NCBI GenBank assembly: GCA_003648575.1
Contig: QMPN01000011.1
Location: 1-26,114 of the forward strand
DNA from: Bacteroidota bacterium
GTDB taxonomy: Bacteria; Bacteroidota; Bacteroidia; Bacteroidales; B18-G4
DNA: 26,114 bases
Reading direction: 5' to 3'
Numbering within the stretch: position 1 is the first letter of the stretch; every line of letters begins with the position of its first letter. A program made the position numbers and the translations under genes. The notes beneath the pieces are model-generated. The model ran no database searches and was not told the DNA's origin. It saw only the letters and a program-made list of their open reading frames with translations. Shown in pieces: positions 20,270 to 26,114 of the stretch.

Positions 20270-20341
20270 CACCTCACCCCCTTAACCCCCCAACCCCCTT
20301 TTCCCCCTCTCCTTGAGGAGAGGGGGCCAGGGGGAGAGGTG
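20270..20341. repeat. C-rich nested hairpin element after the macroglobulin gene
   Basis: The core arms CCCCCTCTCC (20303-20312) and GGAGAGGGGG (20317-20326) pair perfectly around TTGA. Outer arms CACCTC (20270-20275) and GAGGTG (20336-20341) can close a larger stem, with C-runs (AACCCCCCAACCCCC) in between. It begins one base after the stop codon, so it may end transcription of the plus-strand genes. Similar C-tract hairpins are dispersed in many Bacteroidota genomes, from general knowledge and not tested here. Confidence 0.7.
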
Positions 20342-20343
20342 TC

Positions 20344-20377
20344 CTTATCAACAATGTTGGAAAACATTGTTGATAAG
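20344..20377. repeat. Perfect 15-bp dyad with DnaA-box-like ends
   Basis: CTTATCAACAATGTT (20344-20358) and its exact complement AACATTGTTGATAAG (20363-20377) flank GGAA. Each arm contains TTATCAACA, one base different from the DnaA box TTATCCACA, and a third related copy, TGTTGATAC, follows at 20379-20387. It could be a terminator-like hairpin, a protein-binding dyad, or a dispersed palindrome. Its function is unknown. Confidence 0.65.
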
Positions 20378-20403
20378 ATGTTGATACTTTGGCAGCTATA
20401 ACA

Positions 20404-20435
20404 CTTGACAGCGCCTCCTGTATTTCGTATATTTG
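20404..20435 (+). promoter_or_regulatory. Bacteroidota-type promoter in the A2M-dnaG gap
   Basis: CTTG (20404-20407; TTGACA in full) is followed after exactly 20 bp by TATATTTG (20428-20435), a full match to TAnnTTTG. The spacing is identical to the queA promoter in this window. Transcription would start near 20440 and run rightward into sequence with no convincing protein gene. Confidence 0.65.
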
Positions 20436-20439
20436 TTTT

Positions 20440-20720
20440 ACCAGGTGAGCGATAAAGGGCTGGCCGGAGTCTGCGAAGGCAATGCGACGCTGAAACCAAT
20501 AGGCGGAGGCAGAGTAAGGCCGGGGACGGGTAAAGGCCGGGGTGGAGAAGAACAATGCTCGCAAGAGTTGAGAAAAACAAAGCTCAGGTGCAGAGGGGAT
20601 CAGACCGCAAGGAAAAGGAACCAAAAGCATTAGTCGAAATAACAGTAACCTGGCATAAACCTGACGCTACGGCAGAAGGGAAATGGTGGAGACCGTCTCG
20701 CAAGATGCGGTCTCCACGTG
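20440..20720 (+). ncRNA. Candidate structured non-coding RNA, about 280 nt
   Basis: This stretch lies between a good promoter and a stable hairpin followed by GTGTTTTATG. It is more purine- and GC-rich than its flanks. CCAGGT at the 5' end can pair with ACCTGG near 20648, TCTGC (20470-20474) with GCAGA (20510-20514), and AGCTCAGGT (20581-20589) with ACCTGACGCT (20659-20668). A 10-bp direct repeat, AAGGCCGGGG, occurs at 20516 and 20533. I checked by eye for tmRNA, RNase P, SRP and domain V of group II introns and saw none of their conserved cores. The only open frames are short and look non-protein-like. It may be a small RNA of its own, a 6S-like RNA, or decayed sequence. Confidence 0.4.
20686..20717. 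terminator. 10-bp hairpin closing the intergenic region
   Basis: GTGGAGACCG (20686-20695) and CGGTCTCCAC (20708-20717) pair perfectly around a 12-nt loop containing CTCGCAAGATG. On the plus strand it is followed by GTGTTTTATG. On the minus strand it lies 11 bp past the dnaG stop. It is a plausible two-way terminator for the putative RNA and dnaG, and resembles dispersed GAGACC/GGTCTC palindromes. Confidence 0.6.
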
Positions 20721-20727
20721 TTTTATG

Positions 20728-22689
20728 TCAGTGGGTGATGATCCTGCTCAGGTCTTGATTAAACTTCCGGCTGATATTCTTCAAGCCCTGCAACTCCCGT
20801 AACAGGAATTCCATGTCTTCATCAGATTCCAGGACTTTCAGTTTTTGCTGGATAGACGCCATGTTCACTTCTATCTTTTTGATCTTGAATGACAGCAAGG
20901 AGCTATCGACCAGGTGTTTCAATTGCTGGTCTTCGGTGGTAACATATATTTTGTTCTTTTCCCAGTTTTCACTCAGCTCGTAAGGAGAGCTTAAAAGGTC
21001 AACACAGGTAAGCCTGAGCTGTTCCATTTCATGATTGATGAATTCCTTTTCATCTACCTCTCCCAACTGTGAAAGTATCTTATGATATTCGTCGAAGATC
21101 ATCTGATAAACTGCGTTCTCAAAGGTCAGGTCATCAGTCCTGATCGCAGTTACAAGATACTTACCAATAGAAATGGTAACGCTTTCCGTCAATATGCTGC
21201 CATCCTCTTCTTCCGTTTTCTTTTCAACAGTGATCTCATTCTTTCCGTATTGCATAAGCAGGCGGACGATCTCCCGCTCCTGAAATTCACTATTCGTAAA
21301 ATCCACATCCAATGCCTGTGGAACGGATTCAGGTTCATGATCAGGAGTATACTGCTCAGGCTCGGGTTGGTTCTTTTTGAATTTCTGACGGATGATCTTG
21401 TTCAGCTCATTCACCAGGATCTGTTCCGGTGTATCCAGCAGGCTGCTGCATTCCTTGATGTAAACGCTTCGGTATATGCTGTCGGGGATGAGGGAAATGG
21501 TCTCAACGATCTCCCTGATCAGCCCGGCCTTTTTAACCGGGTCGCCCTGTGCATCATCCAGCAGAAGACTGGTCTTAAAACGAATAAAATCTTTTTCCTG
21601 TGCCAGGAAATCTTTGGTTTCCGCAGTACGGTGGCTTCTTACATATGAGTCGGGATCTTCATCAGGCGGAAATATAATGACCCGAACATTCATGCCTTCC
21701 TCAAGGATGAGGTTGATGCCACGGAAAGAAGCCATAATACCGGCCTCATCGCCATCATAAAGTATGGTGATATTTTTAGTAAAGCGCTTGATAAGCCGGA
21801 TTTGATCAGGCGTTAAGGCCGTACCTGAGCTAGATACCACATTTTCGAAACCGGCCTTATACATAGAGATCACATCCGTGTATCCCTCAACAAGGTAGCA
21901 TTTATCCTGCCGGATGATCTCCGACTTGGCCAGGTTCAGGCCATACAGAACCGCACTCTTATTATATATCTCGGATTCGGGAGAATTGACATATTTAGGT
22001 TTATTCTCCTCCTTGGTAAGGATACGTCCTCCGAATCCAACCACTCTTCCCGACAGGTTATAAATGGGAAACATCACCCGTGCCCTGAACCTGTCATAGC
22101 GTTTCTTATCATCACGCTCAATGGTCAGGCCGGTCTTTGTAAGGTAGTCCAGTTTATATCCATTCGCCAGAGCATGCTCAGTCAGAGCATCCCAGCTTTC
22201 CGGACTATATCCAAGCCCGAATTTTTCAATGATCTCCTTATTATAATCCCGCTCTTTGAAATAGGACAACCCGATAGATTTTCCCTCATCGGTCTCAAGC
22301 AGCTGTTCGTGAAAATATTTCTGGGCAAAGGTATTAACATGAAAGAGGGCTTCGCGTGTATCCATCCTCTCTTTCTCTTCCGGCGATTGTTCTTTTTCCT
22401 CGATCTCAATGCCATACTTCTTGGCCAGAAAGCGGAGAGCTTCAGGATAAGTGTAGTGTTCATGCTCCATGAGGAAAGTAACCACACTCCCACCCTTGTT
22501 CGAACTGAAGCACTTAAAAATACCTTTGGCAGGGGAAACAAAGAAAGAAGGATTCCTTTCTTCTGTAAAAGGACTAAACCCTTTATAATTCTGGCCACTC
22601 TTTTTCAGGCTCACAAACTCACCGATTACCTCCTCTATATTAGCGGTATCCATGATCTTGTCGATGGTTTCTTTGCTTATGCGACTCAT
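20728..22689 (-). CDS. dnaG: DNA primase DnaG with degenerate zinc ribbon
   Basis: Makes the RNA primers for replication. The 653 residues show the normal order: N-terminal zinc-ribbon fold (about 1-100), the RNA-polymerase core with RFRARVMFPI (200-209) and VVGFGGR (216-222), the Toprim catalytic centre with EGYTD (E268) and DGDEAG (D312, D314), and a C-terminal region that should contact the DnaB helicase. The oddity is in the zinc ribbon: in place of the usual Cys-x2-His and Cys-x2-Cys there are S39, T42, C60 and S63 (GFSPFTEERNPSF and FKCFSSNKGG), so the site very likely cannot hold zinc. The surrounding fold is otherwise well kept. Similar loss is known to me from flavobacterial primases. 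The rest is intact, so it should be the working primase. Confidence 0.96.
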   Translation of the reverse strand: MSRISKETIDKIMDTANIEEVIGEFVSLKKSGQNYKGFSPFTEERNPSFFVSPAKGIFKCFSSNKGGSVVTFLMEHEHYTYPEALRFLAKKYGIEIEEKEQSPEEKERMDTREALFHVNTFAQKYFHEQLLETDEGKSIGLSYFKERDYNKEIIEKFGLGYSPESWDALTEHALANGYKLDYLTKTGLTIERDDKKRYDRFRARVMFPIYNLSGRVVGFGGRILTKEENKPKYVNSPESEIYNKSAVLYGLNLAKSEIIRQDKCYLVEGYTDVISMYKAGFENVVSSSGTALTPDQIRLIKRFTKNITILYDGDEAGIMASFRGINLILEEGMNVRVIIFPPDEDPDSYVRSHRTAETKDFLAQEKDFIRFKTSLLLDDAQGDPVKKAGLIREIVETISLIPDSIYRSVYIKECSSLLDTPEQILVNELNKIIRQKFKKNQPEPEQYTPDHEPESVPQALDVDFTNSEFQEREIVRLLMQYGKNEITVEKKTEEEDGSILTESVTISIGKYLVTAIRTDDLTFENAVYQMIFDEYHKILSQLGEVDEKEFINHEMEQLRLTCVDLLSSPYELSENWEKNKIYVTTEDQQLKHLVDSSLLSFKIKKIEVNMASIQQKLKVLESDEDMEFLLRELQGLKNISRKFNQDLSRIITH

Positions 22690-22722
22690 GAGATTTATCC
22701 TTTGTGCTAAGGTACGAAGAAA

Positions 22723-22794
22723 GTATTTAGAGTATTTAGAGTAACTAAAGTATTTAGAGTATTTAAAGTATTTAGAGTATTTAAAGTGCTTGAA
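22723..22794. repeat. Nonamer tandem array (GTATTTARA x 8)
   Basis: Eight 9-bp units from 22723 to 22794: four GTATTTAGA, two GTATTTAAA, one GTAACTAAA and one GTGCTTGAA. The trailing sequence GTGCGGAGTGCCTAGA decays into the rhaD stop codon at 22806-22808. The array fills the 116-bp gap between rhaD and dnaG, and must be part of any leader or promoter region dnaG has. Confidence 0.85.
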
Positions 22795-22805
22795 GTGCGG
22801 AGTGC

Positions 22806-23609
22806 CTAGAGATTGGCGTTGTTTATGTTTTTGATCTCATTCAGTTGTTCCGTTGTCATCCCTTCAGCTTCGAAGCCGGCATTCCGGCAGGTGAAAAAGA
22901 TATTTGCCGACTTGGCCAGGATATCAATCTGGTCAAAGCATTCAAAAAGGTCTTCTCCTACAGCCAGGCAACCATGCTTCTCCCAGATGATCACTCGATG
23001 CCCCTTAAGGGCCCTGAGTGTCTTTTCTGCTATTTCATCTGTACCAGGAAGTGTATAAGGCACGAAACCTATACCATCGGGTATGAACATTATGGTCTCG
23101 GGATGCATACCCCAGAGCAAATTATCAATCGAATCCTTAGAGCAATACTCGGCAATCTGTGTTAGTGCGATCACTTCATTTACATGAGTATGCAAAAGGG
23201 CTTTTTCTTTTCTCCCATCCCAGATCAATTGCTGATGGATGGCCAGGTGGGTGGGCAACTCGGAGGTAGGCAGTATCGATGCAGCATCCTTAAAGATCCT
23301 GTAATCTTTACCCTCTTCCCCAATATGTATCAGGCAGGTATTCTTCGCCGGCTTTTTTGCCAGGTTCCGCATGCGTGTGTCACTCCCGCTCAATAGCAGA
23401 AACTGGCCCGCCAGGGAAGGATAAGCACGATCCAATGGAATTTGCTTTGCGTCTTTCAGAACATCCGGGTCAACAATCATATCGCCCAGTCTCACCGACA
23501 TGTTCCCTGCATTTCTCTCGGCCCAGCCTTTGTGCCATAAGTATTCTGCAACAGCAGCCATTTCCTTTGCTGAAGGCTTTAATCCTTTGTATTTGTCCAG
23601 GAATTTCAT
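22806..23609 (-). CDS. rhaD: Rhamnulose-1-phosphate aldolase RhaD
   Basis: Class II (zinc) aldolase that splits rhamnulose 1-phosphate into dihydroxyacetone phosphate and lactaldehyde, the last committed step of rhamnose use. At 267 residues it is close to the E. coli enzyme. The zinc ligands H140 and H142 (LLHTHVNEV) and H212 (WEKHGCLAVG) are visible, with E117 in SELPTHLAIH as catalytic base, and an N-terminal GNMSVRL phosphate-site motif. The start overlaps the tadA stop by 4 bp (ATGA), so translation is coupled. No rhaA, rhaB, transporter or regulator is in view, so the gene is separated from the rest of its pathway. A fuculose- or other class II aldolase is possible, but the motif match favours RhaD. 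Confidence 0.83.
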   Translation of the reverse strand: MKFLDKYKGLKPSAKEMAAVAEYLWHKGWAERNAGNMSVRLGDMIVDPDVLKDAKQIPLDRAYPSLAGQFLLLSGSDTRMRNLAKKPAKNTCLIHIGEEGKDYRIFKDAASILPTSELPTHLAIHQQLIWDGRKEKALLHTHVNEVIALTQIAEYCSKDSIDNLLWGMHPETIMFIPDGIGFVPYTLPGTDEIAEKTLRALKGHRVIIWEKHGCLAVGEDLFECFDQIDILAKSANIFFTCRNAGFEAEGMTTEQLNEIKNINNANL

Positions 23610-24049
23610 GTACGTTTCTGATCAAAAAATGATTTTAGTATTGAAGCGCATTCATCCTGAAGTATCCCTTTAAAAACCAATGTTTTTGGGTGAAGAAGGT
23701 GCGTTTTGGTGAGGGAATACCCCCGTTTCGGATCCTCTGCGCCATACACCAGTCTTGAGATCCTGGTCCAGTATGCGGCTCCGGCACACATTACACAGGG
23801 TTCAAGGGTAACATAAAGACTGCAATCCACCAGAAATTTACCACCCAGGTACTCAGAGGCAGCGGTGAATGCCTGCATTTCAGCGTGGGCAGTCGCATCC
23901 TTCAGCTGCTCAGTCAGGTTGTGTGCCCGGGCGATGATCTTATCTCCGCTTACGATCACAGCCCCAACCGGGACTTCACCAAGTTTCAGGGCTTTTTCCG
24001 CCTCCTTCAAGGCTTCCCGCATAAAATATTCGTCGTTGAAAATGATCAT
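23606..24049 (-). CDS. tadA: tRNA-specific adenosine deaminase TadA
   Basis: Converts adenosine 34 of tRNA-Arg(ACG) to inosine, which widens codon reading. It is a 147-residue member of the cytidine/adenosine deaminase fold. The active site is complete: HAE (55-57), with H55 binding zinc and E57 acting as proton shuttle, and PCVMC (84-88), with C85 and C88 binding zinc. GEVPVGAVIV (24-33) and HNLTEQLKDATAHAEM are also typical. Its stop overlaps the rhaD start (ATGA). A heptamer array begins about 35 bp upstream of its start. Confidence 0.95.
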   Translation of the reverse strand: MIIFNDEYFMREALKEAEKALKLGEVPVGAVIVSGDKIIARAHNLTEQLKDATAHAEMQAFTAASEYLGGKFLVDCSLYVTLEPCVMCAGAAYWTRISRLVYGAEDPKRGYSLTKTHLLHPKTLVFKGILQDECASILKSFFDQKRT

Positions 24050-24085
24050 GGGTTCTTAATTAATCGTAAAGTTAATACATATTGT

Positions 24086-24163
24086 GGTACGGGGTACGGG
24101 GTGCGGGGTACGGGGGACGAGGGACGGGGGATGGGGGGACGAGGTACGGGGTACGAGGTACGC
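24086..24163. repeat. G-rich heptamer tandem array (GGTACGR, 11 units)
   Basis: Eleven consecutive units of about GGTACGG run from 24086 to 24163, with variants GGTGCGG, GGGACGA, GGGATGG and one 8-bp unit that carries an extra G. It is nearly free of T on this strand. It lies between the tadA start (24049) and the mutS-like stop (24212). Confidence 0.9.
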
Positions 24164-24171
24164 GGAATTTC

Positions 24172-24213
24172 AGAGTTCAGAGTTCAGAGTTCAAACTTCA
24201 GACTTCAAACTTC
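24172..24213. repeat. Second heptamer array (AGAGTTC / AAACTTC, 6 units)
   Basis: Six 7-bp units: three AGAGTTC, then AAACTTC, AGACTTC and AAACTTC. It begins 8 bp after the GGTACGR array but has an unrelated consensus. Its last unit overlaps the stop codon of the MutS-like gene (24212-24214). Confidence 0.88.
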
Positions 24214-26017
24214 ATATCCCCGTAATCCCCATCCGCTCCATTAATATGGTGGCATTCATATTGCGGGCAATGCCTTCCTTAAGCAAGTAGTCATAATCCA
24301 GGTGGTCTTTCTCGATGATGATCTCAAAACATCTGTTCTGGACGTTGTCCGGGAATAGTTTCTCCAATTCACCCAGCGAAAGATCATGGGTGGCAATAAT
24401 GCCGGAAGCCTTCAGTGATACCAGTTGTTTTACCAGTGCCCTGGAGCCACTTTGTTTGTCGTTGGAGTTGGTTCCCTTCAAAATTTCATCAAGGATGATA
24501 AAAACCTGCCGGCCTTCTTTCAGCATATCGATAATGAGTTTCAGTCGTTTGAGTTCAGCATAAAAGTATGATTCATTGTTAGCCAGGGAATCGATGGTAT
24601 GTATGCTGGTGACAAGTTTTACTGGGGTAAAGGACAGTGTTTCTGCACAAACTGGAGCACCGGCAGAGGCCAGTACCATATTTACACCAATGGTCCTGAG
24701 AAAAGTACTCTTCCCGGCCATATTCGCTCCGGTGAGAATAGTGAAGTTGCCCCAAGTGTCAACGGAAAAGTCATTGGAGACCCTGTTACCGGCATGGATC
24801 AGTGGGTGTCCCAGTTTTTCTGCCTTAAAATGGAAGTCATCGCCTTCCGATATATCCGGATAAATACTTGCAGGATTGTTATAGGCATATCCCGCCAGGG
24901 AAATATATGCATCGGTCTCCGCCATTACCCTGAACCAGTTTGAAAGATGGTCGCGGTACCTTTTCTGCCAACTCTCCAGGCGGACCGACTGCCGGATATC
25001 CCAGAGGAAAAAGATGTTCATAAGGAAGCCTGCCAGCAGGTTCAGGCGAGTATCGAAAGCATTGGCGATCTTCGACAACTGCCGTATTGCTTTTCCGGCA
25101 CTGTTGCCACCACTCAGTAGGTCTTGATGTAGGGAAAGCATGCGTTCAGATGAAAATGCTTGCCCCTCTATCATCCCAAAAAGCTTGCTGTATTTCTTTA
25201 ACACCTGGAATTTCCGGCTTAAGAGGTTATGCTTTGCATTTACCTTACGGTGCTTGATCCCTGCAAACATAAGTGGTATTATAAGGTAGGTCAGAAACTG
25301 CCAGAAGGTGATATATGCAAATACGGATAAAAGGAATACACCCAGGTTAAGCAAAGGAATGAAGATGACCAGTACCTTAAAGAAGAGGCTTTTAAAATCA
25401 GGCTTAGATATGACCCATTCTTCCAGGCCCCTGATATCGTCTTCCTGTTCATCGGTTAACAATCCCTGTACCCGGAAGTCCTGTCGCCAATCCAGTAATG
25501 CTGATAGTTCGGAAACAGCTTTTTGTCGTTGACGAATATCCTGGGCCGACATCTCAATATTGGTCAGTAGTTGTGCCAGACGATCCCTGCCAGGGATGGT
25601 GGAGGTCCTGTTGACATACTGGAACAGGCTTCCTTTTCCGAAAAGGTCCAGGTCGTATGAGAATAAATGGATTTCATCGATATAAGCAGCCCCATCATCC
25701 AGCTCATCGAATTTCCATTCCATGGCATTTTCCTGCTCCCTGTTGATCCTCACAAGCTGCTCAAGGATTGCTTTTCGTCTGTGCATCTTCCCGTGCTTCC
25801 TGACAAGGTATCCAAAGGCAGTGGCACCAACCCCCATGATGATCCCGAAGGCCATCCATGACCAGGATGTTGACAGGTAGATCAGGATGACCCATAGCAG
25901 GAAGATAATAATCCTGAACAAGCCATATTGCCTGATATTGTGGGCAAGAATGTCCTCTTCTTCAGAGTACACCAGCAGAAGTTCGCTGTACTTTTCTTTA
26001 ATCTCTTTTCGGGTCAT
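24212..26017 (-). CDS. Membrane-anchored MutS-family ATPase
   Basis: A 601-residue protein whose C-terminal third is a MutS-type ATPase: Walker A TGANMAGKST (429-438), an Asn-rich signature stretch near SLANNESYFYAEL (477-489), Walker B FIILDE (506-511) with GTNS after it, and THDLS (543-547). The middle part (about 100-200 and 260-420) fits the core and clamp-lever helices. It lacks the mismatch-recognition domain of MutS. Unlike MutS or MutS2, it has hydrophobic segments at about 34-49, 53-72, 214-234 and 236-253, so it is probably an inner-membrane protein with two hairpins. No Smr nuclease domain is present. Homologues in Bacteroidota are annotated only as MutS-related; the role is unknown. 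Its start overlaps the tail of the preceding gene by 20 bp, so the two are co-transcribed. Confidence 0.88.
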   Translation of the reverse strand: MTRKEIKEKYSELLLVYSEEEDILAHNIRQYGLFRIIIFLLWVILIYLSTSWSWMAFGIIMGVGATAFGYLVRKHGKMHRRKAILEQLVRINREQENAMEWKFDELDDGAAYIDEIHLFSYDLDLFGKGSLFQYVNRTSTIPGRDRLAQLLTNIEMSAQDIRQRQKAVSELSALLDWRQDFRVQGLLTDEQEDDIRGLEEWVISKPDFKSLFFKVLVIFIPLLNLGVFLLSVFAYITFWQFLTYLIIPLMFAGIKHRKVNAKHNLLSRKFQVLKKYSKLFGMIEGQAFSSERMLSLHQDLLSGGNSAGKAIRQLSKIANAFDTRLNLLAGFLMNIFFLWDIRQSVRLESWQKRYRDHLSNWFRVMAETDAYISLAGYAYNNPASIYPDISEGDDFHFKAEKLGHPLIHAGNRVSNDFSVDTWGNFTILTGANMAGKSTFLRTIGVNMVLASAGAPVCAETLSFTPVKLVTSIHTIDSLANNESYFYAELKRLKLIIDMLKEGRQVFIILDEILKGTNSNDKQSGSRALVKQLVSLKASGIIATHDLSLGELEKLFPDNVQNRCFEIIIEKDHLDYDYLLKEGIARNMNATILMERMGITGI

Positions 26018-26114
26018 AAAACTTGTTTTTAAAAAGCATCCCCACCAGCAATACCAGTGAAGCTGTAATGAAAGCAGGAATAAAGGAAGCCTTTATTTCG
26101 AGATGTTCAGGATA
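25998..26114 (-). CDS. C-terminus of an unidentified membrane protein
   Basis: An open frame enters from the right edge and gives 38 residues ending ...FKNKFYDPKRD before a TAA at 25998-26000. Residues about 11-28 (FIPAFITASLVLLVGMLF) form a membrane helix, followed by a short basic tail that should be cytoplasmic. It overlaps the MutS-like gene by 20 bp in another frame. Too little is present to name the family; the tight overlap makes it a candidate partner for the membrane MutS homologue. Confidence 0.6.
   Translation of the reverse strand, partial: YPEHLEIKASFIPAFITASLVLLVGMLFKNKFYDPKRD

Noticed and set aside
20344..20387. A replication origin
   Set aside because: Only three imperfect boxes, no AT-rich unwinding region and no dnaA or gidA-type neighbours.
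20274..20630. A 118-codon minus-strand open frame in the A2M-dnaG gap
   Set aside because: Part of it looks protein-like (HLVKQIYEIQEAL), but it runs through the dyad and the C-tract hairpin, and no family is recognisable. A decayed gene is not excluded.
20440..20720. tmRNA, RNase P RNA, SRP RNA or a group II intron remnant
   Set aside because: None of their conserved cores (tmRNA ends, GGAAAGTCC-type P4 region, GGAAGCAGC loop, domain V) could be found on either strand.
20555..20758. A 67-codon plus-strand frame in the same gap
   Set aside because: It runs through the closing hairpin into the dnaG coding region and has Lys/Arg-rich, non-specific sequence.
22723..22794. A CRISPR array
   Set aside because: Units are 9 bp with no spacers, and no cas genes are nearby; it is a simple tandem repeat.

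Overview
The window looks like a chromosomal segment of a Bacteroidota bacterium, probably from an uncultured, Bacteroidales- or Flavobacteriia-like lineage. The lineage call rests on the recognisable protein families (DUF3098, FtsX, UppP, TruB and QueA in one cluster, a large A2M, a lipoprotein sulfatase) and on promoter-like sites with the Bacteroidota pattern TTTG-N20-TAnnTTTG. I see no rRNA, tRNA, CRISPR array, integrase or transposase, and nothing that looks recently acquired. Genes are dense and nearly all intact.

Layout. (1) 1-3557, minus strand: ruvC, a lipoprotein sulfatase and mnmA (cut by the left edge), packed 6-9 bp apart. (2) 3576-5742, plus strand: a flippase-like membrane protein and a membrane GT2 glycosyltransferase that overlap by 8 bp, starting only 18 bp from ruvC on the other strand. 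(3) 5769-10444, minus strand: ftsX, DUF3098, uppP, truB, queA and ispD. This is a housekeeping cluster for division, undecaprenyl carrier recycling, tRNA modification and isoprenoid synthesis. A perfect 12-bp hairpin separates it from the converging glycosyltransferase. (4) 10502-20269, plus strand: leuS, a secreted DUF3108 protein and a 2016-residue alpha-2-macroglobulin with an intact thioester motif. (5) 20270-20727: 458 bp without a convincing protein gene. It holds a C-rich nested hairpin, a perfect 15-bp dyad, a good promoter, about 280 bp of GC-rich sequence that may be an unannotated RNA, and a closing 10-bp hairpin. (6) 20728-26114, minus strand: dnaG, rhaD, tadA, a membrane-anchored MutS-like ATPase, and the tail of an unidentified membrane protein.

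How the genes fit together. UppP recycles the undecaprenyl carrier, IspD feeds the isoprenoid pathway that makes it, and the flippase/GT2 pair may use lipid-linked sugars, so sections 2 and 3 share an envelope theme. MnmA, QueA, TruB and TadA are four separate tRNA-modifying enzymes within 24 kb. The sulfatase and RhaD are catabolic genes lying alone among housekeeping genes.

The items most worth a second look are the putative RNA locus at 20404-20720, a DnaG whose zinc ribbon has lost three of its four ligands, a MutS-family ATPase that appears to sit in the membrane, and three short tandem arrays (7- or 9-bp units) that each touch or nearly touch a stop codon in a same-strand gene gap.
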